The notes beneath the pieces were generated by a model. The model was not told where the DNA came from. It saw only the letters and a program-made list of their open reading frames with translations, and did not search any database. From positions 5,427,208 through 5,491,207 of the forward strand of contig NZ_CP133264.1 of the NCBI RefSeq assembly GCF_030915445.1: a DNA stretch of 64,000 nucleotides. The letters are read 5' to 3'. This DNA comes from Clostridium sp. OS1-26. GTDB taxonomy: Bacteria; Bacillota; Clostridia; Clostridiales; Clostridiaceae. Below, piece after piece: positions 46,234 through 57,221 of this stretch (positions are counted from its first letter, which is position 1; every line of letters starts with the position of its first letter). A program made the translations under genes and the position numbers.

Positions 46234-48931
46234 CATAATAGATAAATAATCTTAAGAACGTTTAGATATTCACTTGTAGGCAACTTTATATTAAATATTT
46301 TTTCTATTGGCTTCAAAATATTTTTAATAAAATTATATTTTTCTATATATTTATTTATTAACCTCTCATCACTTTCTCTATATAATAGTTTTTCACCACT
46401 TAATGTACGTTCTATAGCACAAGCAAGATGTAATATTAAACCTGTTAAAACGTTACTATTAAGTTCCACTCCATTATTCAAAAGTGATAAGTAAAAATTT
46501 TTAAAGCCCTCAATATACTTATAGGAATCTATGTTAATATTCTCCTCAATGACTTCCGTCATATTGCATATAGTTTCCATTAAGTTTATTCTTGATTTTA
46601 ATTTGCAGGTTTTTTCTCTATCAAATATATCCGAAGTTGAAATATATAATAAAGATTCATCCTCAGGTTTTACAGCGCTTACAACAGCTAATATATTTTT
46701 TTCAAGCTTGATTTTCTTGATTTTATTATTGAACTTATCTTTACTTGAGATGTCAATGTTTAAGATATCAATATCATTATTCATATCCCCTAGCTTTTCT
46801 TCTATAATTGATTTAAGTTTAATGGCTGTTCCTTCTCCAGTAATGCATGCTGTTATAATAACATTCTTTTTAAGCTCAGAATTTATATTTAAGCTGTCAC
46901 TATAAATTCTTCCTATATGGGGACTTATATTGACACAACTATCATAAATTTCTTCTAAAGAAGCTTTTAAAATTGCTTTTCTTGTTGCCTCTAGCACAAT
47001 AGGCGTAGATACCATTTCTACTGTTTTTACAGGTATTTTTGTTTGTTCATATATCATGTCACCAAATAATACAAGAGACCCCATATCAACAAGCAGCAAT
47101 ACTCCCTTACACTTATCTATTTTTTTTACAATTTCAATTAAGTTCTCTAATGCAGCTTCAGGCTTTTGATCTAAAGGCATATTATAGCCAATAGCATAAT
47201 TTTCTCCCAGTAATCTGTTTGCTACTTCTGCTATTGAGGTAGCTGCTGACTCTCCATGCATAGCAACTATTATCCCAACAACACCACTACTTTTAGAACT
47301 CTCTTTATCTATGCATAAAAACATGGTTATAAATCCAACTTCATCTTCTGGAATAGAAATATTAAATTCCTCTTCAACCTTTGTTTTTAAATTATGTGCA
47401 ATTTTAAATTCTTTATTATAGTTTTTTCTAATATCCTCTAACTGATGATTCTGAATTTCTTTTCCACTAGAAATTCTTTCAATTGAACTTGCAACATGCA
47501 TGGATAATCCATATAATATCTTTCCATCAAATTGCATTGCTAGCTCCAATCCCGCTGAATTTAAAAACTCATTTACTAAATCTACAATCTTCTTATTAAC
47601 AACCTTGTACAACTCTTCAAGATTTTCTTTATTTATATTTAATATGTACTTTTTAAAATAAGTGTCTATATCTAGGCTCATTATGAGTTTTATATCTTTT
47701 TCACTGGTTCCCTTAGATTCTAAAAGCTTTCTTTTTTCCTCTAAAGCTCCATAAAAATCAAATATGCTTATATTTTCATCATCCCTAGTATTGTTTTCAT
47801 CTATGCAAAACTTAATTATATCCTTGTCTACAAACTTATCTATTTCATTTCTTATCTCTTTATATCTAAACAACCCTCTAAGTATATATTGAGGTAAATC
47901 TTGGCTATGAATACAAATATTCTTGTCTCTTTTCATCATATTTTCAAGAAATGCCTTAGAACAGCATAATTTTATATCACTTTTAAGCTGTCCTATGTTA
48001 TTAGAACAGTTATACAATAGTAATGCCTTCAGTGCATTGGCAGTAATTCTAATACTTCGTTTTATACAGCTTGCTTCAATTTTAAAAAAGCTTTCTATAA
48101 GTTCATATCTTTCTTCTACACTTCTATCCTTCAAAGCAGGCAGACGTATTATCATTGGAATTCTTCTGGTAAAGGTTTTCAGCAATGCAGATTCTACATT
48201 TTCTGTCGTAGCACATATTATAAGAATCTTTGCTTTATGTTCTTCATCAACTTCTCCTAGACGCCTATATATGCCCTTGTCAATGAGATAAAAAAGCATT
48301 TCTTGTCCTTCAGCAGGAAGTCTATGGACTTCATCCAGAAATAATACACCTTCGTTGGCCTTTTCCACTAATCCTATTCTGTCCTTGTTTGCACCTGTGT
48401 AAGCTCCTTTTTGACACCAAAAATATGGCTCATTAAAAGTTGAACGTTGTTAGCATAATCTGCACAGTTGAAAGCTACGAAAGAAGCATTAGCCTTTATC
48501 TTTCTAATTTCTTTGGCATACTTGTACATAGTTTCTGCAAACATTGATTTTCCTGTTCCAGTTTCTCCCAAAAGCAATGTATGCAGTCCATTAGGTGGGT
48601 ATATTATAGCCGCCCTTGCCTGTTGTGATGCGTTCTTTAAACTGAAAGTAGCTCCTATTATGTCATCAAATACATCTTTAGAAATCCTTACTTCATTTAC
48701 ATTACTTTCAATATCTTTATCTTTAATTTTATACAGCACTGGCTTGCCAGATACTTTTTCAATTAAATTATTCTTGTAAAGTTTGTTTAAATCACTGGAT
48801 GCATTTGTTCTTTGTATATTTATTACCTCTGATATTTCCACAGCAGAAAAGCCATTTATTTTTCCATTTTTAGCATAATCTTTACTGCATAACTTTTTTA
48901 GGGTCTCATATACATTATCAATTCTCTTCAT
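46233..48931 (-). pseudogene. LevR-type sigma-54-dependent PTS regulator, frameshifted
   Basis: Start ATG 48931 (AAAGGGAAG upstream). The first frame ends at 48374 and the second carries the rest. N-terminal winged-helix domain, AAA+ Walker A LLGETGTGKS (about 120-129), then the break at an A5 tract (48408-48412). One extra A or a -1 shift restores KKGAYTGA, the sigma-54 contact loop, and runs on into VEKANEGVLFLDEVH (Walker B). After it come PRD1, an EIIA-Man-like domain (VVGIIVAMHGESAATS), an EIIB-like segment and PRD2. Restored length about 900 aa, normal for LevR. It should activate the adjacent PTS operon. Whether it is truly broken needs reads. Confidence 0.82.
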
Positions 48932-49154
48932 AAGCTTCCCTTTCATATAATCTTAGTTATAGTACTTAATTAATAAGTATTCAATTTAAATTTTATATAT
49001 TCTCTACTATGCAACGAACTCCTTCTACCATTTATTTAATATTTTTTTGTTGATGTATTTTTATCAATTGACACCAGTATTGCGAGCACTTACAACAACT
49101 GTTTTTAAATTTTAATCTGAGGCCTTTCTTCTCTCCTCTAACCCAATTTCTGGT

Positions 49155-49190
49155 ATAAAAATAGAGCTGAGTTTAAATTCTCAGCTCTGG
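49155..49190 (-). terminator. Terminator of the deoD operon
   Basis: Stem AGAGCTGAG/CTCAGCTCT (49166-49190 region) followed by CTATTTTTAT on the minus strand. Confidence 0.75.
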
Positions 49191-49199
49191 TATTTTCTC

Positions 49200-49300
49200 T
49201 GATTTTTGGTTTGTGCATAATTCCACCCCCCTTCGGGGATTCCGTCATGGTTTAGTGAGAATCGCCAGGGATTCGTGGGAATCATCGAGGTTTGATGGTT
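49200..49300. other. G+C-rich intergenic segment
   Basis: About half G+C in a roughly 30% background. Contains the UUCG-type hairpin CCCCTTCGGGG. The minus strand carries a 34-codon frame (ATG 49285, MIPTNPWRFSLNHDG) with no RBS. Origin unknown. The rest of 48932-49308 is AT-rich with nothing visible. Confidence 0.4.
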
Positions 49301-49308
49301 GGATACAT

Positions 49309-50016
49309 TTATAGTGAGTGTATTGTCTCAAGAGCAATTTCCATCATACTTGTGAAGGTTTTTTGTCTCTCTTCTGCTGTAGTAAGTTCACCAGTTATAA
49401 GATGGTCACTTACAGTAAGTATAGTAAGTGCATCAACACCATATTTAGCAGCTAATGTGTAAAGTCCAGCCGCTTCCATTTCAACTGCTAAGCATCCAAA
49501 CTTAGCCCAATGCTTCCAAGCATCTGGATCATCATGATAAAAAGTATCTGAACTAAAGATATTACCTACCTTTGGCTCAATTCCTTTTTCAACTGCTATG
49601 TCATAAGCTTTCTTTAACAATTTAAAGCTCGCTGTTGGAGCAAAATCTCTTCCGTTAAATCTTATCTTATTTACATTAGAATCTGTTGACGCTGCCATAC
49701 CTATGACCATATCTCTGACTTTAACTGACTCTTGAAAAGAACCACAAGTACCAACTCTTATAAGGTTTTTAACTCCGTAACTTTGAATTAATTCATTAGC
49801 ATATATTGATATTGATGGAATGCCCATTCCTGTTCCTTGAACTGAAACTTTCTTTCCCTTATATGTTCCAGTGAAACCATACATTCCTCTAACTTCGTTA
49901 TAGCATATAACATCTTGAAGAAAATTTTCTGCTATAAATTTAGCTCTTAATGGGTCTCCAGGTAACAATATACTTTCAGCTATTTGACCTTCTTTTGCAT
50001 TTATATGAACACTCAC
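49309..50016 (-). CDS. deoD: Purine-nucleoside phosphorylase, DeoD type
   Basis: 235 aa, start GTG 50016 with RBS TAGGAGGT. Conserved ILLPGDPLRAKFIAENFL, the phosphate loop RVGTCGSFQ, VEMEAAGLYTLA and the catalytic Asp in TVSDHLITGE. It splits purine (deoxy)nucleosides to base and (deoxy)ribose-1-phosphate. Last gene of the pdp-cdd-deoD unit. Confidence 0.94.
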   Translation of the reverse strand: MSVHINAKEGQIAESILLPGDPLRAKFIAENFLQDVICYNEVRGMYGFTGTYKGKKVSVQGTGMGIPSISIYANELIQSYGVKNLIRVGTCGSFQESVKVRDMVIGMAASTDSNVNKIRFNGRDFAPTASFKLLKKAYDIAVEKGIEPKVGNIFSSDTFYHDDPDAWKHWAKFGCLAVEMEAAGLYTLAAKYGVDALTILTVSDHLITGELTTAEERQKTFTSMMEIALETIHSL

Positions 50017-50051
50017 TTTAAATACCTCCTACAAAAACATATTATAAATTA

Positions 50052-50450
50052 TTATTTGTTTAAATCTTCCTTAGTGAAAGCTCCTGGCAATACTTCAGAT
50101 AAATCTTTTACGATATAGTCATTCTCATTTTTTGCAAGTATTACTTTAATATCCATATTACCAAATTCAGCAATTACTTGACGGCATATCCCACAAGGAT
50201 AGGTATATGTGTTTAAGTCTCCCACTACTGCCACTGCTTTTATTTCTTTTTCGCCTTCTGATATACCTTTAAATATAGCAGTTCTTTCTGCACAATTTGT
50301 TGCTCCAAAGGATGCATTTTCTATATTACATCCTCCATAGATATTACCACTATCAAATAAAACTGCTGCACCTACTTTAAAGTTAGAATAAGGAATATAA
50401 GCTTTTTCTCTATATTCTAATGCTATCTTTATAAGCTCTTTATAATCCAT
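50052..50450 (-). CDS. cdd: Cytidine deaminase
   Basis: 132 aa. Zinc site: CNIENASFGATNCAERTAIFKGIS (Cys and catalytic Glu) and PCGICRQVIAEF. Homotetrameric type. It converts cytidine/deoxycytidine to uridine forms, which Pdp then cleaves. Between pdp and deoD. Confidence 0.94.
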   Translation of the reverse strand: MDYKELIKIALEYREKAYIPYSNFKVGAAVLFDSGNIYGGCNIENASFGATNCAERTAIFKGISEGEKEIKAVAVVGDLNTYTYPCGICRQVIAEFGNMDIKVILAKNENDYIVKDLSEVLPGAFTKEDLNK

Positions 50451-50509
50451 TATACATATCTCCTTATTAAATTTACTTATCTAAAATAATATTCTACATA
50501 AGTTTCACT

Positions 50510-51812
50510 CTATCTAACAACATCATAAACTAGTGGAATGTTTTCATCATATTTAGATGCAATTTTGTAATTAGCTAATATATCTTTAGCTGCTTTTTCT
50601 GTCTTTGATTCATCATTAGCATGAATGTGAGCTATTATATCTCCTTTTTCAATCTTGTCTCCTCTTTTTGTTAAGTACAATACCTACAGCTAAATCCACT
50701 ACATCTTCCTTAGTAGCTCTTCCTGCGCCAAGTTCCATAGCTATTAACCCTATGTTTTCAGAATTAATCTTTGACACATATCCCTCTACATCACTTTTAA
50801 CTTCATAAATATACTTAGCTTTTGGAAGTAACTCAGGATTGTCTATTTGTTCTACATTTCCACCTTGCGCTCCAATAAATTCTTTTAGCTTTGTTAATGC
50901 TGAACCATCTTTTATTGTTCCTAAAAGCATTTCTCTAGCTTCCTCAACAGTTTCAGCCTTTTTAGCTAAAACTACCATATTGCTTCCTAAAGCTAAACAT
51001 AACTCTAATAAATCCTTTGGTCCCTTTCCTCTTAAAGTATCTAATGCTTCTCTTACTTCAAGAGCATTTCCCACTGCCAACCCTAAAGGTTGATCCATAT
51101 CTGAAATTACTGCAACTGTGTTTCTTCCCACATTTTTTCCTATGCTAACCATTGCTTCGGCAAGCTTTTTAGCATCTTCGAAGGATTTCATAAATGCTCC
51201 ATCTCCAACTTTAACGTCTAGAACTATACAGTCTGCTCCTGCAGCTATTTTCTTGCTCATTATACTTGCAGCTATCAACGATATGTTATCAACTGTTCCA
51301 GTAACGTCTCTAAGAGCATATAATTTCTTATCTGCTGGTGCTAAATCAGCAGTTTGACCCATTATAGCTATTTTCTTAGTATTAACATTGTTTATAAATT
51401 GTTCTTCTGTTATTTCAACAGAAAAACCTTCAAAAGATTCAAGCTTATCTATTGTTCCTCCGGTATGACCTAATCCTCTACCTGACATCTTGGCTACAGG
51501 TATTCCTAATGCTGCTACCATTGGTGTAAGCACTAAAGAAGTTGTATCTCCAACTCCACCTGTGCTGTGCTTATCAACCTTTATGCCTTCAATTTTTGAT
51601 AAATCCAGAATATCTCCAGAATTAACCATTGCCATAGTTAAATCTGCTGTTTCTCTCATATTCATCTTTTGAAAGTATATTGCCATCAAAAGAGCTGAAA
51701 CCTGATAATCTGGTATATTACCTTTAGTGTAGTTATCTACAAAGTAGTTAATTTCCTCTTTACTTAACTCGCTGCCGTTTCTCTTTTTAATTATTAAATC
51801 ATACATTCTCAT
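50510..51812 (-). pseudogene. pdp: Pyrimidine-nucleoside phosphorylase, one-base frameshift near the 3' end
   Basis: The first 387 codons are normal: KHSTGGVGDTTSLVLTP, KMSGRGLGHTGGTIDKLES and LDVKVGDGAFMK. At about 50660 an A5 tract (in AACAAAAAGAGG) shifts the frame to an early stop at 50649. Removing one A restores LNKRGDKIEKGDIIAHIHAN and a stop at 50510. The restored length is 433 aa, the length I recall for the Bacillus enzyme. It cleaves uridine and thymidine. First gene of the operon behind a LacI-type operator. The missing tail is a structural domain, so the truncated form may not work. Confidence 0.88.
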
Positions 51813-51920
51813 GGTTAAATTTCTCCTTTCATATATTTTTGTATTTATAGTATTCTAAAATTAAAGAATTTATTTATTCAGTTACACAATTAATTTCAAG
51901 TTATTTAAAATTCGCAACAA

Positions 51921-51940
51921 TATGTAACCGCTTACCTATA
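51921..51940. promoter_or_regulatory. LacI-family operator upstream of pdp
   Basis: TATGTAACCGCTTACCTATA, an imperfect palindrome with the central CG typical of LacI/PurR-type operators. Its right half CGCTTAC recurs upstream of the BMP gene at 54290. Confidence 0.7.
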
Positions 51941-51952
51941 TGTTAAAAAAAA

Positions 51953-52972
51953 TTATTTTTTTATTTTTTCTGATCCGTTTAAAACAATAGTTGGAGAAAT
52001 TCTAATTCTCTTGACTTCATTTATCTCCTTACCATTAATTCTTTCATTAAGCATACACATAGCAGCTTTTCCTAGCTCTATTGGAGAATCCTCTACATAG
52101 GTAATATCTATTCCAACCATATCAAGAAATTCAAGCTTGTTAAAACCTACTATGGATAAATCCTCTGGAACCTTTTTATGCTCTTCTAACATTGCCTTAA
52201 CACAACCTAATGTCATCATATTACTACATACAACAACTGCAGTTGGTTTATCTTCCATTGATAATATCTTCTTTGTTATTTCATAACTAGTATCTAATTT
52301 ATAATCGCCTTTAAAGATGAATTCATCTCTTGTACGTATATTATTTAAAGTTAAAGCTTTTTTGTAACCTATTAATTCATGTATTGCTCTTTCAGAGCTT
52401 AAAAGTCCTGTAATTATTGCTATTTTCTCGTGTCCTTCTTTAATTAAAAGATTGGTAGCTTCAAAACCACCTTTTATATTATCTACAAAAACTCCATTAA
52501 AGGTTGAGTACTTTATATCTGCAGCAACTAATACAATAGGCATACTTAAACTTTCTATGGTATTAAAGTACTGACTGTTAAATTCGTCTCCTCCAAAAAT
52601 AGGAGTCATTATAACACCTCTTAATCTTTGTTCCTTAATTACATTAAGAGCTCTTATTTCTTTTTCAAGTTTATCATCTGTATTAAATAATACTATGTTT
52701 AAGCCCTGTTCTTCTGCTGCGTCACTTATTCCTTTGATGATTTCACCAAAATAAGAGTTTGTTATATCTGGAACTATCACTCCTATTGTATTTACCTCAT
52801 TTTTAGATAAGCCTCTTGCTATAGCACTGGGAGTATAATCCAAATCTTTTATTGCATCCAAAATTTTGGTGCGCGTTTCTTCTTTTACATATCCTGAATT
52901 ATTTAGAACCCTAGAAACAGTTGCTAAGGATACTCCTGCCTTCTTAGCAATATCATTTATTGTAGCGCCCAT
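51953..52972 (-). CDS. LacI family transcriptional regulator (nucleoside operon)
   Basis: 339 aa. N-terminal LacI helix-turn-helix TINDIAKKAGVSLATVSRVLNN with hinge helix SAIARGLSKN. The C-terminal periplasmic-binding-like domain (NTIGVIVPDITNSYFGEII) should bind a nucleoside or sugar effector. RBS AGGGAGG. It lies between the nucleoside operon and the nucleoside-binding protein gene, and both have a matching operator. Repressor role inferred. Confidence 0.9.
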   Translation of the reverse strand: MGATINDIAKKAGVSLATVSRVLNNSGYVKEETRTKILDAIKDLDYTPSAIARGLSKNEVNTIGVIVPDITNSYFGEIIKGISDAAEEQGLNIVLFNTDDKLEKEIRALNVIKEQRLRGVIMTPIFGGDEFNSQYFNTIESLSMPIVLVAADIKYSTFNGVFVDNIKGGFEATNLLIKEGHEKIAIITGLLSSERAIHELIGYKKALTLNNIRTRDEFIFKGDYKLDTSYEITKKILSMEDKPTAVVVCSNMMTLGCVKAMLEEHKKVPEDLSIVGFNKLEFLDMVGIDITYVEDSPIELGKAAMCMLNERINGKEINEVKRIRISPTIVLNGSEKIKK

Positions 52973-53123
52973 TATTATGTGCCTCCCTTATATAAAACAC
53001 TCTTTATCCTGCAGGTTATTATACCACAAAGTGGCAATTTTATATATAATTAAGGAGAATTTAGTTAAATTTATATGTAGTATTTTAGTTTTAAATCTAA
53101 TGTAAAAAATATATTTATTTAAT

Positions 53124-53162
53124 AATAATCAGATGGAGTACAATAAACCCCATCTGATTATG
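53124..53162 (-). terminator. Terminator of the BMP lipoprotein gene
   Basis: Stem ATAATCAGATGG/CCATCTGATTAT, T-rich downstream on the minus strand. Confidence 0.82.
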
Positions 53163-53172
53163 TCATTAATAC

Positions 53173-54273
53173 TTATATTTGTGGAACTACAAATTTTGTT
53201 GCAGCATCCCTTGTTGAAGGAACTTCAATTTTTCCAGCTTTTATAGCATCAGTATACTTCTTAACTAAATCTAAAACATCTTTTGGAGTATTCTTATTTG
53301 AAGTTGGAGCTATACCAACTCCATCTTCTTTTAATCCATACTCTATATGTTTTCCACCTTGGAACTTTCCGTTAACTACCTCTTTTACTGCACTATATGT
53401 AGCTACGTCAACTTTTTTAATCATACTTGAAAGGATTACACTTTCATATTCTGGAACTGTAACTGCTTGGTCCATATCAACTCCTATAGCCCAAACTTCC
53501 TTTCCTGAGTCTTTAATTTCCTTAGTAGCTTTGAACATTCCTATACCAACACCACCAGCTGCATGATAAATAACATCGCAACCAGCACCGTATAATGATT
53601 TAGCTAATTCATAACCTTTATTTGTATCACCAAAGCTATCAGCATATTTAACCATTGTTCCTGGGCTCTTACCATCTGAACTTATTAATCCTTTAGCCGC
53701 TTCTGGGTTTACAGCCTTAACACCTGCAGCAAAACCTGCTTCAAATTTATTTATTGCTGCAAAATCTTTACCGCCTATAAAACCAATTTTGTTAGTTTTA
53801 GTCATTTTACCAGCTATAACTCCCATTAAGAAAGAACCTTCATGTTCCTTGAAAGTTATTGATTCAACGTTTGGTGCATCAACAACTGTATCTATTATAG
53901 CAAAATTCTTGTCTTTGTATTTTCCAGCTACATTTTTCATAGCTTGCTCCATTTGGAATCCAATTCCAAATGTTAAGTTTGATCCAGCATTAACTAATGC
54001 GTCCAAATTTGATTCATAATCTTCTTTTTTAGCTGATTCTACTGGCTTATAGTCAACTCCAAACTCTTTTACAGCATTCTTTATTCCAGTATCTGCTGCT
54101 TGGTTAAATGACTTGTCATTTAATCCACCTTCATCTGTTGAAAGACCTATCTTTACGCTTTTTCCAGCTTGTCCACTTTGTTGAGTTGTGTTTTGCTTGC
54201 TTCCACAACCTGCAAATAAACTAGTAGCAATAGCCATTGTAGCTAAAATAGTAATAATCTTCTTTTTCTTCAA
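53173..54273 (-). CDS. BMP family nucleoside-binding lipoprotein
   Basis: 366 aa. Signal peptide with lipobox LFAGC. BMP/PnrA fold: KIGLSTDEGGLNDKSFNQAA, GIGFQMEQAM, SITFKEHEGSFLMGVIAG, IGFIGGKDF and VWAIGVDMDQ. This family binds purine or other nucleosides for an ABC importer. No ATPase or permease follows; a terminator does. A LacI operator covers its upstream region. Confidence 0.92.
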   Translation of the reverse strand: MKKKKIITILATMAIATSLFAGCGSKQNTTQQSGQAGKSVKIGLSTDEGGLNDKSFNQAADTGIKNAVKEFGVDYKPVESAKKEDYESNLDALVNAGSNLTFGIGFQMEQAMKNVAGKYKDKNFAIIDTVVDAPNVESITFKEHEGSFLMGVIAGKMTKTNKIGFIGGKDFAAINKFEAGFAAGVKAVNPEAAKGLISSDGKSPGTMVKYADSFGDTNKGYELAKSLYGAGCDVIYHAAGGVGIGMFKATKEIKDSGKEVWAIGVDMDQAVTVPEYESVILSSMIKKVDVATYSAVKEVVNGKFQGGKHIEYGLKEDGVGIAPTSNKNTPKDVLDLVKKYTDAIKAGKIEVPSTRDAATKFVVPQI

Positions 54274-54289
54274 TTAGTACACCTCCAAA

Positions 54290-54308
54290 TATGTTATCGC
54301 TTACATAT
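54290..54308. promoter_or_regulatory. LacI-family operator upstream of the BMP gene
   Basis: TATGTTATCGCTTACATAT, near-palindromic, centred 26 bp before the start codon. Matches the site at 51921. Confidence 0.72.
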
Positions 54309-54443
54309 TAATAATAATGGGAATTTTCCTATAAGTCAATTCTTTTTTATAAAGGCTTAGAAAAATATTTTTATTTTTTTACATGATATTTTCATATTAT
54401 TTTCACAATTTTTCATATGTATAAAATCATAGGATTCAAAACA

Positions 54444-54485
54444 AAAATACTACCAGGCCTTATTAGCCTGATAGTATTTTTTAGA
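54444..54485. terminator. Terminator of the YcdB/SLH gene
   Basis: AATACTACCAGGC/GCCTGATAGTATT with T-runs on both strands. Confidence 0.82.
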
Positions 54486-54495
54486 TTACTTAGAT

Positions 54496-56846
54496 TTATT
54501 TTTTTATAGTTCCAAGAGATATATATACCGCTTTAATTAATTCTGACATTGTTACATTATCTTTTGGTCTGATTTTACCTTCATTATTTGGGTCAATAAG
54601 TTTAAGTCCTCCTGCTAATGAAACATAACCTGTTTTATCAGCGCTTATTGTATTGCTATCAGAATAGGTCAGGTTTAATAAACCTTTAGTTTCAGCAATT
54701 CTATCATATCCTAATAACTTTATCAAACTTTTCGATAGTTCTTCTCTTGTAACAAGTTCATTGCCTTTAAACTCATCTTTTTTATCTTCTATAATCCCAT
54801 ACTTTACTCCAAGCTGCACATATTTATAATCCGTTGAGTCTTTTGCTCCTACTCCACTGGTAAAACTAACATCATCTATTCCTCTTAAATAAGGATTAAA
54901 ACCTTTAGCATTAACAAGCACTTTAACTAGCTGTAACCTTGTAATTCCACTATCTAGTTTAAAATCTTTAGTGTCAATTATGCCTTGTGAAGCTAAAATT
55001 AAAGCTTCTTTTTCCACAGAACTTCCTTTAATTTTAGCTTTAAATACATCGGCATTATCATCTACATTTTCTCCGTAAAAATTTAAAGCCTTCCCGGTAA
55101 AAGCATCTATAGTATTTAGTGGCTTATTGTATCCAATAGAATATACTAATTTTATTTTTGAATTAGACTTGTCCACACTATTTCCATTATTAAAAAGCAA
55201 GTATGTAAGTTGTGGTTTATTTGTATTTAAAAATACTTTTTTAGCATCCTCATTACTTATTGTATTTACAGCCGATGGTAAGTCTAGTTTATCTTGCCAC
55301 ATACACCCAAAAGAGTTTATTTCTCCTGTTTTACAATCAAGAGTAACATTTATACCGTCATTTTTATAAGGTATATCATTAGTATTAAAGGTTACACCAT
55401 TTACAACTCTTCCAAAATTAAATGAAATAAATCTTTTAGCATGAGGCCCCATGTATATATAGTTTTGATTAGTAGGGTTTTTTGCTCAGTATTTATATCT
55501 TTAATTTTTTCCGGACAATTTTTAGCTATAAACTGAATGGCCTTATCATAAGCTTGTTCCCAAGTTAATTTAGATTGAAAATTTTCATCTTCTTCATCAT
55601 TAAAATTAAATCTGTCTGCTCTTACAAGTTCTTCTGTTAGTGCATTTATGGAAATACGTCCTTCAGGTGGTCCAAAATTAGTACTGTTACCTTTTTTAAC
55701 AAAATCTGCTGACCAAACTTTAAGTTCCTTTCCCAAATAACCATATCCATTTTCTTCATAATTTACAGAGTTGAGTTCATATCCATCTCCGTATAAATCC
55801 TTAAGTTTATCTTTTATTAATTGCTCCGCTCTTGTACTACTAATTGGGCTATCAAGCTTTTTATTTGGTTTAGCATTTTTAAATATATCTTCTTTTTGAT
55901 TATCTGATATATTTCTAGTCTTTACACTTTCTATAACTTCTCCATTCCAACTTAATGACTTTCCACTTACTGCATCAATTATAATTGGTGAGGAAGAGTC
56001 TAATCCATAACCAAGCTTTGTCTTACTTTCTTGTCTTCCACTATATTTATCTATGTAAGAATTATAATTTAGGTCCATTTTTGTATTATTATTAAATATA
56101 TCTTCCGCCTGTTCTTGCTTTATGGATTTATCATTATTAGGAACCTTTACATCACTATCCCATGTAATTTCATAAGACGTTACTTTTCCAGTTGCTCCGT
56201 CTACACCTACTCTTATATTATTGCTTTCAAATGGTATAGAATTTATTGTCCTATTATACGCAAAACCATAATTAGATGAGCCAAAATAGTTAACTGAAGT
56301 ATCCTCTTTAACAGGAGTAGTTTCTTTAAACTCTTGTGGATTTATCTTTTTTAGAAAGGTTTCTGCTACTTCTCTAGCCTGCTCTTGTGTAATCTTTGCA
56401 ATGCTTGGCGTTGATCGTTTATTTCCAAATTCAAATCTATTTGCACGTATTACTTTTCCTGTATTTGCATCTATTGATACACCAATACCAATTTGTTCAT
56501 CTTCATTCTGGTTGTCCCAGTGTATGTCCCAAAGGCTTACCTTTACACCATTTACATAATTTGAATTAAAATTCACATTACTTTGAAACTTTGTATCATC
56601 TATGTTTATTTCAAAGTAATCTCTCAATATATTTTTTGCTGTATCCTTTGCTTGATCCTGTGTTATTTTTGCTTTATCTTTCGTAGGTACTGCAGCAAGC
56701 TTGTCTGTATTAGCCTCTTTTGTAGATGTAGATATGTTAGTATTATTACTATTGGAATTGTTACATGTTTCTGCAGCAAAGACAGGTTTCGCTGATAATA
56801 TGATTGCAGTAGTTAAAACAAGTAATAGGGTTCTCTTACTCTTCAT
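54496..56846 (-). pseudogene. YcdB/YcdC-domain surface protein with C-terminal SLH domain, frameshifted
   Basis: Start ATG 56846 (RBS AGGAGG) after a longer open frame without an RBS. Signal peptide ending KPVFAAE. Several YcdB/PepSY-like repeats (ITQDQAKDTAKNIL, ITQEQAREVAETFL, KQEQAEDIF). At an A6 tract near 55490 the frame is lost. One more A, or a -1 shift, gives EQKNPTNQNYIYMGPHAK and continues to 54496. The second part ends with S-layer homology repeats (ILASQGIIDTKDF, LGVKYGIIEDKKDE, REELSKSLIKLLGY). Restored length about 783 aa. Wall-anchored, possibly protease-modulating; function unknown. Confidence 0.82.
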
Positions 56847-57116
56847 ATTAAAAATCCTCCTAATTAATTTAGGCATCTGAAAAAATAGATGCCTTAATAT
56901 TATTAATAAATTATACACTAGTCTTTGGAAAATAATTGCATAATTATGGCGATTATAGGAAACTTTTTTAGACATATTACTCCATTTTTTGGTTAATATT
57001 GAAAGAAATATTACTATCTTTGCTCTAATAAGAAATTTATATTTATAAAGAATTTATTAAATACAAAAAAATGATAAAATGCCAATATATAATGTGAATT
57101 GTAAGGAGGTAGCTTA

Positions 57117-57215
57117 ATGAAAGAAAAACTATTAATAGTTGAAGATGACGAAGCAATTGCTAATATTATAGAGGAAACTAAAAAAATAGCTGAAAATTTA
57201 GTCTTCACAAATTAA
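57117..57215 (+). pseudogene. Response regulator receiver fragment (32 codons)
   Basis: Strong RBS (TAAGGAGGT) then MKEKLLIVEDDEAIANIIEE, the first beta strand and acidic pair of an OmpR-type receiver, but a stop follows at codon 33. A palindromic terminator is directly after. Probably the stub of a deleted two-component gene. The rest of 56847-57266 holds nothing else clear. Confidence 0.7.
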
Positions 57216-57221
57216 TCATAT

